This document shows positions 5,833 through 6,034 of a DNA stretch of 6,034 bases, piece after piece (positions within the stretch are counted from its first letter, which is position 1; each line of letters starts with the position of its first letter). A program made the translations under genes and the position numbers. The stretch covers positions 1 to 6,034 of the forward strand of contig JAFAHB010000231.1 of NCBI GenBank assembly GCA_019237435.1. The letters run 5' to 3'. The stretch comes from Vulcanimicrobiota bacterium (GTDB taxonomy: Bacteria; Vulcanimicrobiota; Vulcanimicrobiia; Vulcanimicrobiales; Vulcanimicrobiaceae). The notes beneath the pieces are model-generated. The model had not been told where the DNA came from, searched no databases, and saw nothing but the letters and a program-made list of their open reading frames with translations.

Positions 5833-6034
5833 ATGAAGCCCATTGCTGCGGCTTTTGTTGGCTTCGCGCTCGCCGCATGCGGCGGCGCGGGAACCTTTCC
5901 GAGCGGATCGGTGGTGAACTCACCTGGAACTCCCGGACCAAATCCTTCGCCTCCGCCACTTGTCAACGTCACGGTAACCGTGACGATTCCGGCGCGCACG
6001 AAACATCGCGCGGTGCGTCCGAACTACGTTTCGG
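5833..6034 (+). CDS. Short-linker lipoprotein, N-terminal part (3' end outside window)
   Basis: The gene starts at ATG 5833 and is open to the right edge, giving 67 complete codons. Residues 1-15 are a signal peptide ending in LAAC, so Cys16 is the lipidation site, followed by Gly-Gly. A Gly/Ser/Pro-rich linker (SPGTPGPNPSPPP, about 31-43) leads to an alternating Val-Thr strand VTVTVTIP (about 46-53), a basic stretch KHRAVR and PNYVS at the edge. I recall this 'TIP ... basic ... YVS' entry segment from large secreted proteins of Eremiobacterota with Ig-like or propeller domains downstream; that is memory, not proof. No Shine-Dalgarno is visible at a useful distance; the nearest purine-rich run (GGGAG, 5805-5809) is about 23 nt away. 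The clear signal peptide is the reason for this start. What the body of the protein does cannot be seen. Confidence 0.8.
   Translation, partial: MKPIAAAFVGFALAACGGAGTFPSGSVVNSPGTPGPNPSPPPLVNVTVTVTIPARTKHRAVRPNYVS
5967..5985. repeat. 9-bp perfect inverted repeat inside the last lipoprotein gene
   Basis: CGTCACGGT (5967-5975) and ACCGTGACG (5977-5985) are exact reverse complements around one base. The stretch encodes the alternating Val-Thr strand, whose GTN/ACN codons easily create palindromes, so coding constraint alone may explain it. Confidence 0.5.

Noticed and set aside
1..6034. CRISPR array, tRNA, rRNA, insertion sequence or toxin-antitoxin/defence genes
   Set aside because: I looked for spaced direct repeats, cloverleaf-like sequence, terminal inverted repeats and small gene pairs; none was found. 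The only long repeats are protein-coding GloVer units.

Overview
The window is moderately GC-rich bacterial DNA, coded entirely on the + strand. It carries a run of exported proteins followed by one transcriptional regulator. The lineage is inferred from protein style only. Soil Candidatus Eremiobacterota/Vulcanimicrobiota (WPS-2) is my best guess, because short lipoproteins with a proline-rich linker and a 'VTVTVTIP...YVS' segment, GloVer-repeat proteins, 'YPGA/WDGKY/YPAGG' propeller-like proteins and secreted phosphoesterases of this subtype are, from memory, common there. No rRNA or other marker is present to confirm it.

Layout: (1) nt 2-436, the C-terminal end of a secreted propeller-like protein. 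(2) nt 445-1716, a lipoprotein of the phosphoesterase (PF04185, AcpA/phospholipase C) family, 8 nt downstream and with its Shine-Dalgarno overlapping the previous stop codon. (3) nt 1717-1823, a short leader with two small inverted repeats. (4) nt 1824-3071 and 3074-4294, two tandem paralogous lipoproteins, each made of seven GloVer (TIGR03803, Gloeo_Verruco) repeats and separated by 2 nt. (5) nt 4383-5678, a LuxR-type regulator with a long helical N-terminal region and no visible receiver domain or ATPase motif. (6) nt 5833 to the window end, the start of another lipoprotein. The four genes with visible 5' ends, other than the regulator, all encode short signal peptides ending in a lipobox cysteine.

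The most notable observation is that the phosphoesterase has substitutions at the catalytic positions of its family. The metal-ligand motif QENRSFD reads QAGRSFD, the nucleophile position in the 'SFxAHQ' block reads GFTAHQ, and the conserved His of the SDH block is Asp. The rest of the fold and the '[11 protein letters not shown]' block are intact. It looks like a maintained, catalytically dead family member rather than a decayed gene. The GloVer pair is a clear tandem duplication in which blade n of one protein matches blade n of the other, with a lineage-specific extra cysteine pair in the second copy. I see no mobile element, CRISPR array, tRNA or rRNA, and no evidence of a defence or other named multi-gene system. 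The window reads as a cell-envelope lipoprotein cluster.
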